Shown: positions 1 to 6,047 of the stretch, piece by piece
Numbering within the stretch: position 1 is the first letter of the stretch
Layout: each line of letters starts with the position of its first letter
Assembly (NCBI GenBank): GCA_034436375.1
Contig: DAOTVS010000198.1
Coordinates: forward strand, 1 to 6,047
DNA: 6,047 nt
Direction of reading: 5' to 3'
DNA from: DAOTVS01 sp034436375
Lineage (GTDB): Bacteria > Chloroflexota > Anaerolineae > SpSt-313
Notes under the pieces: model-generated
What the model saw: only the letters and a program-made list of their open reading frames with translations
Databases searched by the model: none
Told to the model about the DNA's origin: nothing
Translations under genes and position numbers: made by a program

Positions 1-60
1 GTGGGCGCCGATGCCTGCCCGGCTGCTCCGCGGAACAGCCGGGCAGGCATCGGCGCCCAC
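1..60 (-). terminator. Perfect 25-bp hairpin past the hcp stop, possible terminator
   Basis: Bases 1-25 are the exact reverse complement of bases 36-60, separated by 10 bases whose central eight (27-34) are also palindromic; only the 26/35 pair breaks a full 60-base palindrome. The stem is very GC-rich. It lies 34 bases past the hcp stop in the direction of hcp transcription, which is where a terminator is expected. The U-tract that would confirm an intrinsic terminator would fall beyond base 1 and cannot be seen. On the plus strand no T-tract follows base 60, so it is not a terminator in that direction. The stem is longer than usual for a terminator, so a palindromic interspersed repeat or an assembly fold-back at a contig end are alternatives. 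Confidence 0.5.
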
Positions 61-94
61 CTCATACATCCTTAAGAAGGTCGAAGCGGCAGCC

Positions 95-1765
95 TTAGGC
101 GCCGACGATCTCCGCCAGGTCCTGCTCCACGGTCGTGGTCGGCTTGATCCCGAACTTGTCTACCAGGACCTGGAGCACATTGGGCGAGACGAACGCCGGG
201 AGCGAGGGCCCCAGCCGGATGCCCTGCACGCCCAGCGAGAGCAGCGCCAACAACACCAACACGGCTTTTTGCTCGTACCAGCCGATCGCATAATCAATCG
301 GCAGGTCGTTGACGCTTTTGGCCCCCAGCGCCTCGGCCAGCTTCAGGGCCACCACGACCAGAGAATACGAGTCGTTGCACTGCCCGGCATCGAGCACCCG
401 CGGAATGCCGCCGATCTCGCCCAGGCCGAGCTTGTTGTAGCGATACTTGGCGCAGCCAGCCGTCAGGATGATGGTATCCTGCGGCAGGCGCCGGGCCAGC
501 TCGGTGAAGTAGTTGCGCTCCTTATGCCGCCCATCGCAACCGGCCATGACAACAAAGCGTTTAACGGCCCCGCTCTGGATAGCCGCAATGACCTTGTCAG
601 CGACGGAAAGCACCGTATCATGGGCAAAGCCAATGGTGAGGGTGCCCTCTTCCAGCGCCTTGGGCGAGCCCAGGGCCAGGGCCTTGGCGATCACCGGCGA
701 GAAATCCTTCTGCCCTCCCCGTAGGCGGTCGCCGATGTGCTGCACGCCAGGCCAGCCCACCAGACCGGTGGTAAAGATCCGGTCGCGGTAGCTCTCTTTC
801 GGCTCCACCAGGCAGTTGGTGGTCATCAGGATGGCGCCACCAAAGGCCTCAAACTCTTCCCGCTGGCGCCACCAGGCGTTGCCATAATTGCCCACCAGGT
901 GCTTATACTTTTTCAAGCCCGGATAGGCGTTGGCGGGCAGCATCTCACCATGGGTATAAACGTTGATGCCCTTGCCTGCCGTCTGCTGCAGCAGCTCGTC
1001 CAGGTCACGCAGATCGTGACCGGAAACCAGGATGGCCGGCCCGGGGCGCACGCCCAGGCTCACCTGTGTCGGCTCGGGCGTGCCATAGTTTGATGTGTTG
1101 GCCTCATCCAGCAGGGCCATAGCCTGCACACCCATCTCACCACAGCGCAGATTCATCTGGACCAGATCATCCACAGTCGCACTGTCGTCTGCCGTCATGG
1201 CCAGCGCTTCCTGCAGAAACGCCAGCAGCTCGTCTTTGCGGTGCTCCAACACATAGGCGTGGTCCGTGTAGGCAGCCAGCCCCTTGAGCCCATAGGTCAG
1301 CAGTGAGCGCAGGGAGCGGATATCTTCAGGCAGCTGTGGGTCCGCCATAATGCCCACCACCTGCCCATGGGCGACCAGCTCCTCCAGAGAGCCCGTCTGC
1401 GGCCGCCAGGTAGCTGCACCGGGCAGGGCCTCAGCAAAGGGCTGGCCGTGCCTGGCCTGGTAGGCCGCCAGGAAGCGGGCCCGCAGGCCGTCGCGCAGCA
1501 CAAGCGCCCGGCCGATGAGCCGGGTAAAGCGCTGGGCGTCGAAATTCACATTGGTCACCGTCGAGAACAAAGCCTCGGCCACAAACAGATCAGCCTCAGG
1601 GTCCGTCACCCCCAGCGCGCGCGCCCGCACGCCATAGAATGAGAGGCCGGTTGTCACATAAAGCAGCAGATCCTGTAGGGCGGCGACATCCTCTGTTTTG
1701 CCGCATACCCCACGCAGAGTGCATGCCTGGTTCTTGCTGGTCTCCTGACACTGGTAACAGAACAT
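95..1765 (-). CDS. hcp: Hydroxylamine reductase / hybrid cluster protein (class I Hcp)
   Basis: Cytoplasmic iron-sulfur enzyme of 556 residues, close to the usual family length of about 550. Family members reduce hydroxylamine in vitro, and E. coli Hcp is a nitric oxide reductase that also drives protein S-nitrosylation. The N-terminal cysteines C3, C6, C15 and C21 have the spacing CX2CX8CX5C, the compact class I pattern that binds a [4Fe-4S] cluster, rather than the wider E. coli-type [2Fe-2S] pattern. All ligands of the hybrid 4Fe-2S-2O cluster are recognisable: H250 (SGHD), E274 (HGEM), C318 (TTNC), C410 (MAGCDGR, the persulfide cysteine), C438 (TAGCAKY), C463 (GQCND) and E498 (WYEQK), followed by K500. 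An AGGAG ribosome site at 1773-1777, 7 bases upstream, supports the start. It has its own promoter. No Hcr-type reductase is adjacent, which is common for class I proteins; the electron donor is unknown here. Confidence 0.97.
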   Translation of the reverse strand: MFCYQCQETSKNQACTLRGVCGKTEDVAALQDLLLYVTTGLSFYGVRARALGVTDPEADLFVAEALFSTVTNVNFDAQRFTRLIGRALVLRDGLRARFLAAYQARHGQPFAEALPGAATWRPQTGSLEELVAHGQVVGIMADPQLPEDIRSLRSLLTYGLKGLAAYTDHAYVLEHRKDELLAFLQEALAMTADDSATVDDLVQMNLRCGEMGVQAMALLDEANTSNYGTPEPTQVSLGVRPGPAILVSGHDLRDLDELLQQTAGKGINVYTHGEMLPANAYPGLKKYKHLVGNYGNAWWRQREEFEAFGGAILMTTNCLVEPKESYRDRIFTTGLVGWPGVQHIGDRLRGGQKDFSPVIAKALALGSPKALEEGTLTIGFAHDTVLSVADKVIAAIQSGAVKRFVVMAGCDGRHKERNYFTELARRLPQDTIILTAGCAKYRYNKLGLGEIGGIPRVLDAGQCNDSYSLVVVALKLAEALGAKSVNDLPIDYAIGWYEQKAVLVLLALLSLGVQGIRLGPSLPAFVSPNVLQVLVDKFGIKPTTTVEQDLAEIVGA

Positions 1766-1772
1766 TGCCTTA

Positions 1773-1777
1773 CTCCT
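1773..1777 (-). promoter_or_regulatory. hcp ribosome binding site
   Basis: AGGAG on the minus strand, extended to GAGGAG through 1778, lies 7 bases before the ATG at 1765-1763. Together with the CxxC motif beginning at residue 3, it fixes the start of hcp. Confidence 0.8.
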
Positions 1778-1824
1778 CTTGCCGTTGCCGCCATTGCATA
1801 TAAAACGGACCCGCTTACTCTTAA

Positions 1825-1853
1825 ATAGTACTAGCGAACAACAGGCCTGTCAA
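1825..1853 (-). promoter_or_regulatory. Sigma70-type promoter of hcp
   Basis: On the minus strand a perfect TTGACA (-35, 1848-1853) is followed by exactly 17 bases and TACTAT (-10, 1825-1830; four of six matches to TATAAT). Transcription would start near 1818, giving a 5' leader of about 53 bases before the hcp ATG. The element lies in the 161-base gap between the M23 peptidase gene and hcp, so hcp can be transcribed independently of the genes upstream. Confidence 0.7.
1841..1850. promoter_or_regulatory. 10-base perfect palindrome in the hcp promoter, candidate operator
   Basis: ACAGGCCTGT is a perfect palindrome that shares three bases with the -35 hexamer (1848-1853) and runs into the spacer. 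A dimeric repressor bound here would block RNA polymerase. hcp genes are often controlled by NO- or redox-sensing regulators (NsrR, FNR/Crp-family HcpR/DNR in other bacteria), but the site does not clearly match any of their consensus sequences, and the symmetry does not extend beyond 10 bases. Identity of the regulator is unknown. Confidence 0.35.
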
Positions 1854-1877
1854 ATCGAGCGTGGCCTCAATACAGAT

Positions 1878-1910
1878 AAGGGCTTCCATCCCCGGTAGAT
1901 GGGCGCCCTT
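1878..1910 (-). terminator. Stem-loop after the M23 peptidase gene, possible weak terminator
   Basis: Bases 1905-1910 pair with 1878-1883 (AAGGGC/GCCCTT, six pairs). After a 2x2 internal loop, 1898-1902 pair with 1886-1890 (CCATC/GATGG, five pairs) around a 7-base loop. The structure begins 16 bases past the peptidase stop codon. In the direction of transcription the following bases are ATCTGTATTG, only weakly T-rich, so it may be an inefficient terminator or an mRNA 3'-end structure rather than a strong stop. Confidence 0.35.
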
Positions 1911-1926
1911 CCAGAATGCGGTGCTA

Positions 1927-3117
1927 TCAGGGTAGATATTGCATCGGGTTCACAACGATGCCCTTGTAGGTCACGATAAAGTGGCAGTGAGGACCTGTCG
2001 AGTGGCCGGTCGAGCCCAGGAGGCCGATCTGCTCTCCTTTTTGCACCTGCTGCCCCGGCTGGACGGAGATGGAAAGCATGTGCGCATAGGTCGTGACAAA
2101 GCCGTCGCCATGGTCGATCTGCACGGCATTGCCCAACCCGCCCGATGGGCCAGCAAAGCTCACGGTGCCGGCATCGGCGGCCACGATGGGCGTGCCCTGC
2201 TTGGTGGCGATATCGATGGCGCCATGATACTTGCCGTAGCCCTGGGTGAGCATCCCGCGCACAGGCCAGGCAAACCGCCCAGGTTGCTCGGGTGCGCCGC
2301 TCGGCCCGCCCGCGCCCGCGGGGATCATCAGCCGCCCATGGGAGATGCTGGCCGGGGCAGCCTGCTCCCCGCCCGTCGCGACATTGGCAGCCACCTTTAC
2401 TGGGGGCTTGCCGCCGGGAACGATCAACTTCTGATCAATCTGGATCGCGCTGGGGTCCGTGATGCCGTTGAACTCGCTGATGCGTTGAGGATCCACGCTG
2501 TAGCGCTGAGCAATCGCGGCAAGCGTGTCGCCTTTCTTGACGGTGTGAAGCACACCATCGACTGGCAGAATGCTGAGCTGCTGGCCAATGGAGAGCATGT
2601 CGGGGTCCTTTTGCAGCTCGGGGTTCGCCCACACCAGTGTATCCGGATTGATGCCAAAGCGCTGGGCGATCACGATAAGGTTATCCCCTGCCTGCACGGC
2701 ATAGGTTTTGATTTCGGGCCGGGCCGGCGTTGGCGTCGGCGGGATGGGGGTAGGCGTGACGGCAGTGGGCTCCAGCGTGGGCGTCGCCGTATCCGTCTCG
2801 GCAGCCGCCGCCAAATCGCCTGCGGACAGGGTCGCCGTAAGCAGCATGGATGCTTCCACCGCGGCCCCCTCGGTCAACGTCAATGTAGAGGACGCCAGAG
2901 CGGCCCCTCGCACTTCGCCCGAGAACCATATGCGTGTACCTGTGCCGGCGCCGCGGGCGCTGGCGTTACGCAAAGCGCTCGTCGCAACGACCGGAGCGGG
3001 AGGCTTCCGCACCTGATGCAATGAGGTCAGAACCAGTGCACACCCCGCAACCGTGAGGCCTACCGTGGCAGCGCAGCGCCGTAGAGCGAGCTTACGACTT
3101 GCCTGCTGCGCATCCAT
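1927..3117 (-). CDS. Membrane-anchored LysM-LysM-M23 peptidoglycan endopeptidase
   Basis: Predicted extracytoplasmic murein hydrolase of 396 residues. After a basic N-terminus (RKLALRR) a hydrophobic segment covers residues 13-36. It contains VAGC at 23-26, which fits a lipobox, but hydrophobic residues continue after the Cys, so it could equally be a plain membrane anchor. Residues 37-108 match nothing I recognise; 109-135 form a Thr/Pro-rich linker. Two LysM repeats (about 137-184 and 190-234, each with a GDxL core) should bind peptidoglycan glycan strands. The C-terminal M23/LytM domain (about 282-394) has the full zinc and catalytic set: H298 and D302 (HxxxD), H346 (YAHM), H377 and H379 (HCH). 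It is therefore probably an active endopeptidase cutting peptide cross-links, not a degenerate activator. The start at 3117 is chosen for its AGGAGG site; an in-frame ATG at 3156 lies only about four bases from the predicted transcription start. Confidence 0.93.
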   Translation of the reverse strand: MDAQQASRKLALRRCAATVGLTVAGCALVLTSLHQVRKPPAPVVATSALRNASARGAGTGTRIWFSGEVRGAALASSTLTLTEGAAVEASMLLTATLSAGDLAAAAETDTATPTLEPTAVTPTPIPPTPTPARPEIKTYAVQAGDNLIVIAQRFGINPDTLVWANPELQKDPDMLSIGQQLSILPVDGVLHTVKKGDTLAAIAQRYSVDPQRISEFNGITDPSAIQIDQKLIVPGGKPPVKVAANVATGGEQAAPASISHGRLMIPAGAGGPSGAPEQPGRFAWPVRGMLTQGYGKYHGAIDIATKQGTPIVAADAGTVSFAGPSGGLGNAVQIDHGDGFVTTYAHMLSISVQPGQQVQKGEQIGLLGSTGHSTGPHCHFIVTYKGIVVNPMQYLP

Positions 3118-3127
3118 AAGCGCTAAT

Positions 3128-3133
3128 CCTCCT
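3128..3133 (-). promoter_or_regulatory. Ribosome binding site that decides the M23 peptidase start
   Basis: A perfect AGGAGG on the minus strand lies 10 bases before the ATG at 3117-3115. The upstream in-frame ATG at 3156-3154 has no such site, so the shorter 396-residue protein is preferred over 409 residues. Confidence 0.8.
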
Positions 3134-3166
3134 ATTGTTTTGGGATGGTACTGCATAGCCAGGTGT

Positions 3167-3195
3167 ATTATATGGCCAGTTTGTCATCTTGGCAA
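3167..3195 (-). promoter_or_regulatory. Sigma70-type promoter of the M23 peptidase gene
   Basis: On the minus strand TTGCCA (-35, 3190-3195; five of six consensus bases) and a perfect TATAAT (-10, 3167-3172) are separated by exactly 17 bases. Transcription would begin near 3160, about 43 bases before the chosen start codon. The promoter fits in the 84-base gap right after the PHP gene stop at 3202, so the cell-wall hydrolase is probably a separate transcription unit, or can be boosted independently of read-through from the upstream genes. Confidence 0.75.
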
Positions 3196-3201
3196 AGCCC
3201 G

Positions 3202-4101
3202 TCACAACCATATCGGCGGCGACCAGGCTGTATGGCCCTGGGCATCTCGCACCTCGGCCCGTACATACTGCCGTTGATAGGCCCGGCGGAAAGTGAACTC
3301 GGTCAGGGGTTGGTCGGGCTCGGGCGCCGCCGCATGATCGCCGCCCATGCCAACTGGCCCGACCAGGTCGATAGATTGCGCTGGCGAGCAGCGCACCCAG
3401 ATCTCATGCGCCGTGACCTGGAAATCGTAGATCTCCGGCCCCTGACTGGCGTAGAAAGAGCCGGCCGCCAACGCCCTCAGAATGGCCTCCCGCGATAGCT
3501 CTGGTGCCCGTACCATGACCCAACCTGCACCATAGTCGGGCCGGACCCAGTGGGCATCATCCACGGCGAGCCCCCACAATTGGCGCCCGTGAGCAAGCAA
3601 ATCATCCCAGTGGACGGCGGAAACGCCGCGGCCGAAGCAAGCGCAGGTGGAGTTTGAAACCTCCAAGCCGATGATCCCCTCGATGTCGATCATCTCGGCC
3701 AGGGTAAGCCCTGTCCAGTATGGGTGACCGATCCAGACCAGCCCCCCATCTGCACGCAACTCGTCGATGGCCGCCTGCACCGGGTAACCCCGCCCAAAGT
3801 GATGGCTGTGATGCACCCCCAGGCCCAACAGATGCCAGACCTCCCCCACACTGTTCAGGCCAGGGTGCGTTTCGACCCCCGGCAGCACCAGGAAACCGGG
3901 CGTGCTCATATCATCCACATCGGTGCGCACATCGTGATCTGTCAGGGCCACGAAATCATAGCCGTGCTCGCGATACCAGGTCGCCACCTCTCGGGGGCTG
4001 CGGGAGCCATCCGAGCCGGTGCTGTGAGTGTGCAAGTTGCCCCGATACCATCGGCCCGGGGCATGGAAGGGGTCCGCATTCAACTGTGGTCCGACAGACA
4101 T
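3202..4101 (-). CDS. PHP-domain metallohydrolase, CehA/McbA-like
   Basis: Probable soluble cytoplasmic metal-dependent hydrolase of 299 residues. The PHP motifs occur in order: H24-T-H26 with D31, D55-H56 (TDHD), E77 (PGVE), H126 (IGHP), E147 and D182-A-H184 (DDAH). These are the usual metal ligands of the fold, so catalysis is likely intact. PHP enzymes cleave phosphoesters, and the CehA/McbA branch also includes carbamate hydrolases; the substrate here cannot be told. Residues from about 210 to the end, finishing YVRAEVRDAQGHTAWSPPIW, look like the C-terminal beta-strand segment common in this branch. A short His cluster (HHSHH) sits near residue 97. An ATG at 4110 adds three residues, but its AGGAG (4112-4116) is one base away; from the ATG at 4101 it is 10 bases away, so 4101 is preferred. 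Probably cotranscribed with the MBL-fold gene 61 bases upstream. Confidence 0.88.
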   Translation of the reverse strand: MSVGPQLNADPFHAPGRWYRGNLHTHSTGSDGSRSPREVATWYREHGYDFVALTDHDVRTDVDDMSTPGFLVLPGVETHPGLNSVGEVWHLLGLGVHHSHHFGRGYPVQAAIDELRADGGLVWIGHPYWTGLTLAEMIDIEGIIGLEVSNSTCACFGRGVSAVHWDDLLAHGRQLWGLAVDDAHWVRPDYGAGWVMVRAPELSREAILRALAAGSFYASQGPEIYDFQVTAHEIWVRCSPAQSIDLVGPVGMGGDHAAAPEPDQPLTEFTFRRAYQRQYVRAEVRDAQGHTAWSPPIWL

Positions 4102-4111
4102 CGCAGACATT

Positions 4112-4116
4112 CTCCT
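4112..4116 (-). promoter_or_regulatory. Ribosome binding site of the PHP gene
   Basis: AGGAG on the minus strand, within GAGAGGAGA, lies one base from the ATG at 4110 and 10 bases from the in-frame ATG at 4101. Only the second spacing is usual for initiation, so the protein most likely starts three residues later than the longest frame. The gap at 4102-4162 between the two genes shows no clear promoter or terminator. Confidence 0.6.
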
Positions 4117-4162
4117 CTCGAATAGTGAACCAGGATGGGCTCTCTGCTCGTGTCTCCCTCGG

Positions 4163-4891
4163 TCATGTCAGCCCCACCCTGCATTGCGCCTTGAGCAGCC
4201 GGCGCTGCACATCCTCCGGCGTCAGCGGCCCCCCGTGGCTCACCCACCAGGTGTGGCACTGCTGGCTCAGAACAAAGTCCATGCTTTGCCGCCACTGATC
4301 CAGATCAGAGATCAGCATAGGCATAGAAGGCCGGCGCCGAGAGATATAACTGCCCTGCACCAGGTCGCCCACGATCGCCTCGTCACCAGTTAAGAAAAGC
4401 GAAACCGACCCCGGTGTATGGCCCGGCGTCGGGATAATGCGCCCCGTCACCCCATAGGGCGCCAGGTCGAGCTCTTCCTCGATGATGACATCCGGCTCCA
4501 GCGCGGGCAGGCGCATAGCGGCGGAGCGCATCAGCGGCGCCAACAGACGCGGCAAGAAGCCGATGGGCTGCCCCAGTGGGCTTGCGCCCTGGCGCAGGGC
4601 CGGGGCGTCAAGGCGGTGGATGGCCAGGGGCGCGCCCGTGCGCTCGCGCAGCCCGCGCACACTACCGCAGTGATCGTTATGGCCATGAGTAAGCACGATC
4701 AGCGAAATATCTCGTGGCCTCAAACCCTGCGCAGCCGCCGCCCGCAAAATACGCTCTACGCTGCCGGGCATGCCGGTATCCACCAGCACTGTGCGCTCGC
4801 CCCGCACCAGAAATGCCTGCACAAACCCCAGAGATACCGGGATGACTGGCATAAGCCCCTCCAATCTCACATTGGGAAATCTGTGCATCAT
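4163..4891 (-). CDS. Metallo-beta-lactamase-fold hydrolase
   Basis: Likely cytoplasmic zinc hydrolase of 242 residues, without a signal peptide. The MBL-fold motifs are complete: an N-terminal VDTGMPGS strand-turn, the H69-G-H71-N-D73-H74 signature, H158 in GHTPGS, D176 in VGDLV and H219 in VSHGG. All binuclear metal ligands are present, so it should be active. Overall it resembles the glyoxalase II-like/thioesterase-like group of stand-alone MBL hydrolases; the substrate is not evident. The start is ATG at 4891, one base after the TGA of the upstream membrane gene (4895-4893), with GGAG at 4899-4902 giving a 7-base spacing. A second ATG follows directly at 4888. An in-frame ATG at 4963 would overlap the upstream gene by 71 bases and add a low-complexity Arg/Gly/Pro tail, so it is rejected. 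The tight junction suggests translational coupling. Confidence 0.9.
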   Translation of the reverse strand: MMHRFPNVRLEGLMPVIPVSLGFVQAFLVRGERTVLVDTGMPGSVERILRAAAAQGLRPRDISLIVLTHGHNDHCGSVRGLRERTGAPLAIHRLDAPALRQGASPLGQPIGFLPRLLAPLMRSAAMRLPALEPDVIIEEELDLAPYGVTGRIIPTPGHTPGSVSLFLTGDEAIVGDLVQGSYISRRRPSMPMLISDLDQWRQSMDFVLSQQCHTWWVSHGGPLTPEDVQRRLLKAQCRVGLT

Positions 4892-4892
4892 A

Positions 4893-6047
4893 TCAGAGCT
4901 CCGCCGGGGCTGCCGGCGCCGCCCGGTAGGCCCGCGCCACCCTGCGGATGCCCCAGAAGCCAATGACGCCGAAAACGATCACGATCGCCTCGACGGCCCA
5001 CAGTCGGCCGAGGGTGCTTACGCCCCAGAGCTGGGCAAAGGCGGCGACGCTATCCACGGCCGTCTTGTAGATAAAGGCCAGCCAAAACCAGCGCAATTGG
5101 CGCCGGCGAACGGCGTAGAACACGAGCACATTGGCGAAGACGTGGACGCCCATAGCAGCCACACGTTCCACCACCGGCGCCAGGCTGTACAGGGGACTGT
5201 TCTGGTGCGCCAGGGAAGCGAGGACATCGGGGCCAATGGCGCTGGGGTTGGCGAGCGCCGCCGCGATACTGGCCAGAGACCCAAGGCCAAGCAACAGGGC
5301 CTCGACCGCGCCAAAGCCGATGCCGAAGGCCAGGGCCATTCCCCAGCCGGCACGCCCCAGGCGCGTGCAGCGCAAGAGCAGCCACACCAGCCCGACCTCA
5401 AAGACGCCGGTCAGGGCGCCAACGTACACGTAAAAGAGCGAACCGGCAACGCTTGCGGGCAGGGTGCCGTGGAGGGCGTTGTAGATGGGGGTATTGGCCG
5501 GGTATGCCCAGGCAAACTTACAGGCGACCGTCACCACCCAGGCGGCGGCGCCCAGACCCAGGTAGCGCCAGCCGAGGCGCCGGCGCGCGGCATAGGCCAC
5601 AAAAGCTATGGCGACCAAGCCCATACCCAGGCCGCCCAGGAGCGCTGCGGGCGTCACCATCGTCGTCGCAATGGCCCCCGGCTGCCAGGCCAGCGCATAG
5701 GAGGCCGTCACCGCGCCATCCCAGGCCAGGCCAAGTTGATAGCGGCCGGCCTGCTCCGGCTTGACCACGGTGTTGATGGCAAAGGGCCCCGGCCCGGCCT
5801 GCGCCTGCCAGGCGATCTGGCCCGCGGAATCCACCAACACCACGCGCAGGCTGCCCTGAGCGACTGTGCCGTGGGCCTCGATGCCGATGGATTGTCCCGC
5901 TTCCTGGGCCGGCACATCAAAGTGTATCAACTGGCCAGCCTCTTCCTTGCTGAGGGTAGCGCCCGTGATATAGGCGCTCGGCCTGGGCTGCCGCGCTTCG
6001 GTAGCACCGCAACCGGTGAGCAGGAGGAGGGAAACGAGGGCGATCAG
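4893..6047 (-). CDS. YhfC-family glutamic-type intramembrane protease homologue with lipoprotein-like N-terminus (5' end outside window)
   Basis: The frame is open through the window edge, giving 384 visible residues without the start codon. The first visible residues are LIALVSLLLLTGCG: a hydrophobic segment with an LTGC lipobox, Cys at visible residue 13. The mature N-terminal part, to about residue 125, resembles an extracytoplasmic beta-rich domain (for example LRVVLVDSAGQIAW). About seven membrane segments follow (near 132-154, 160-182, 200-226, 234-257, 297-313, 318-339, 349-368). The membrane part is recalled as YhfC-like from GVFEVG (E217), GIGFGAVEALLLG (E249), ERVAAMGVHVFANVLVFY (E294, H302) and the later D332. 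Family members are putative membrane proteases related to CAAX/CPBP enzymes. Compared with the EExxxR and GIGHG patterns I remember, the second Glu, the Arg and the His appear replaced, so activity is doubtful. The ending is short and Ala/Pro-rich. Upstream gene of a probable operon with the MBL and PHP genes. Confidence 0.75.
   Translation of the reverse strand: MIALVSLLLLTGCGATEARQPRPSAYITGATLSKEEAGQLIHFDVPAQEAGQSIGIEAHGTVAQGSLRVVLVDSAGQIAWQAQAGPGPFAINTVVKPEQAGRYQLGLAWDGAVTASYALAWQPGAIATTMVTPAALLGGLGMGLVAIAFVAYAARRRLGWRYLGLGAAAWVVTVACKFAWAYPANTPIYNALHGTLPASVAGSLFYVYVGALTGVFEVGLVWLLLRCTRLGRAGWGMALAFGIGFGAVEALLLGLGSLASIAAALANPSAIGPDVLASLAHQNSPLYSLAPVVERVAAMGVHVFANVLVFYAVRRRQLRWFWLAFIYKTAVDSVAAFAQLWGVSTLGRLWAVEAIVIVFGVIGFWGIRRVARAYRAAPAAPAEL

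Noticed and set aside
11..724. Open frame of 237 codons on the plus strand, antisense to hcp
   Set aside because: It begins inside the palindrome and overlaps the well-supported hcp gene. Its Gln/Arg/His-rich translation shows no family features and is typical of the antisense frame of a GC-rich gene.
1779..1790. Tandem TTGCCG hexamer in the hcp leader
   Set aside because: Two short copies in GC-rich sequence; too little to call a repeat element.
1769..1820. Direct repeat CTTACTC at 1769-1775 and 1814-1820 in the hcp leader
   Set aside because: Only seven bases, one copy overlapping the ribosome site; compatible with chance, and no symmetry or third copy supports a binding site.
1939..3024. 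Open frame of 361 codons on the plus strand, antisense to the M23 peptidase gene
   Set aside because: It mirrors a gene with complete LysM and M23 motifs. The translation is low-complexity, rich in Gly/Arg/His, with no recognisable domain and no clear ribosome site.
4163..4963. Longer MBL-fold protein starting at 4963
   Set aside because: The extra 24 residues overlap the end of the upstream gene and are Arg/Gly/Ser-rich without similarity to MBL N-termini; the ATG at 4891 has a well-spaced GGAG.
4893..5930. TTG at 5930 as the start of the YhfC-like gene
   Set aside because: The frame continues without a stop to the window edge and includes a lipobox signal, so the start lies outside the window.
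1..6047. CRISPR array, insertion sequence, tRNA/rRNA or known defence system
   Set aside because: No regularly spaced repeats, transposase or integrase frame, tRNA-like fold or defence-gene motifs were seen on either strand; the MBL and PHP proteins alone do not indicate one.

Overview
This 6,047-base, GC-rich window carries five protein-coding genes, all on the minus strand, so the region reads from right to left. It looks like a bacterial chromosome. The architecture of the cell-wall hydrolase (membrane anchor, Pro/Thr 'TPTP'-type linker, two LysM repeats, M23 peptidase), a class I hybrid cluster protein and the GC-rich coding suggest a Chloroflexota (Anaerolineae/Caldilineae-like) anaerobe or facultative anaerobe. 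That assignment is an inference from style, not from a marker gene.

Layout in the direction of transcription: (1) 6047-4893, a YhfC-type intramembrane protease homologue whose frame is open at the window edge and which begins with a lipoprotein-like signal; (2) 4891-4163, a metallo-beta-lactamase-fold hydrolase starting one base after the previous stop; (3) 4101-3202, a PHP-domain metallohydrolase of the CehA/McbA type, about 60 bases further on; (4) 3117-1927, an anchored LysM-LysM-M23 peptidoglycan hydrolase; (5) 1765-95, hcp, the hybrid cluster protein (hydroxylamine/nitric oxide reductase).

Genes 1-3 look like one operon whose promoter lies outside the window. Gene 4 has its own near-consensus sigma70-type promoter just after the PHP stop codon; this promoter shows that the longest possible start of gene 4 is wrong. 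Gene 5 has another strong promoter (perfect -35, 17-base spacer) with a 10-base perfect palindrome touching the -35 box, a candidate operator. A 25-base-pair perfect hairpin occupies bases 1-60, just past the hcp stop.

No mobile element, RNA gene, CRISPR array or recognisable new defence system is visible. The features most worth a second look are the 60-base palindrome, the lipobox-bearing protease homologue with apparently altered catalytic positions, and the hcp control region. The five genes do not form an obvious single pathway: envelope and hydrolase functions sit next to an independently expressed nitrosative-stress enzyme.
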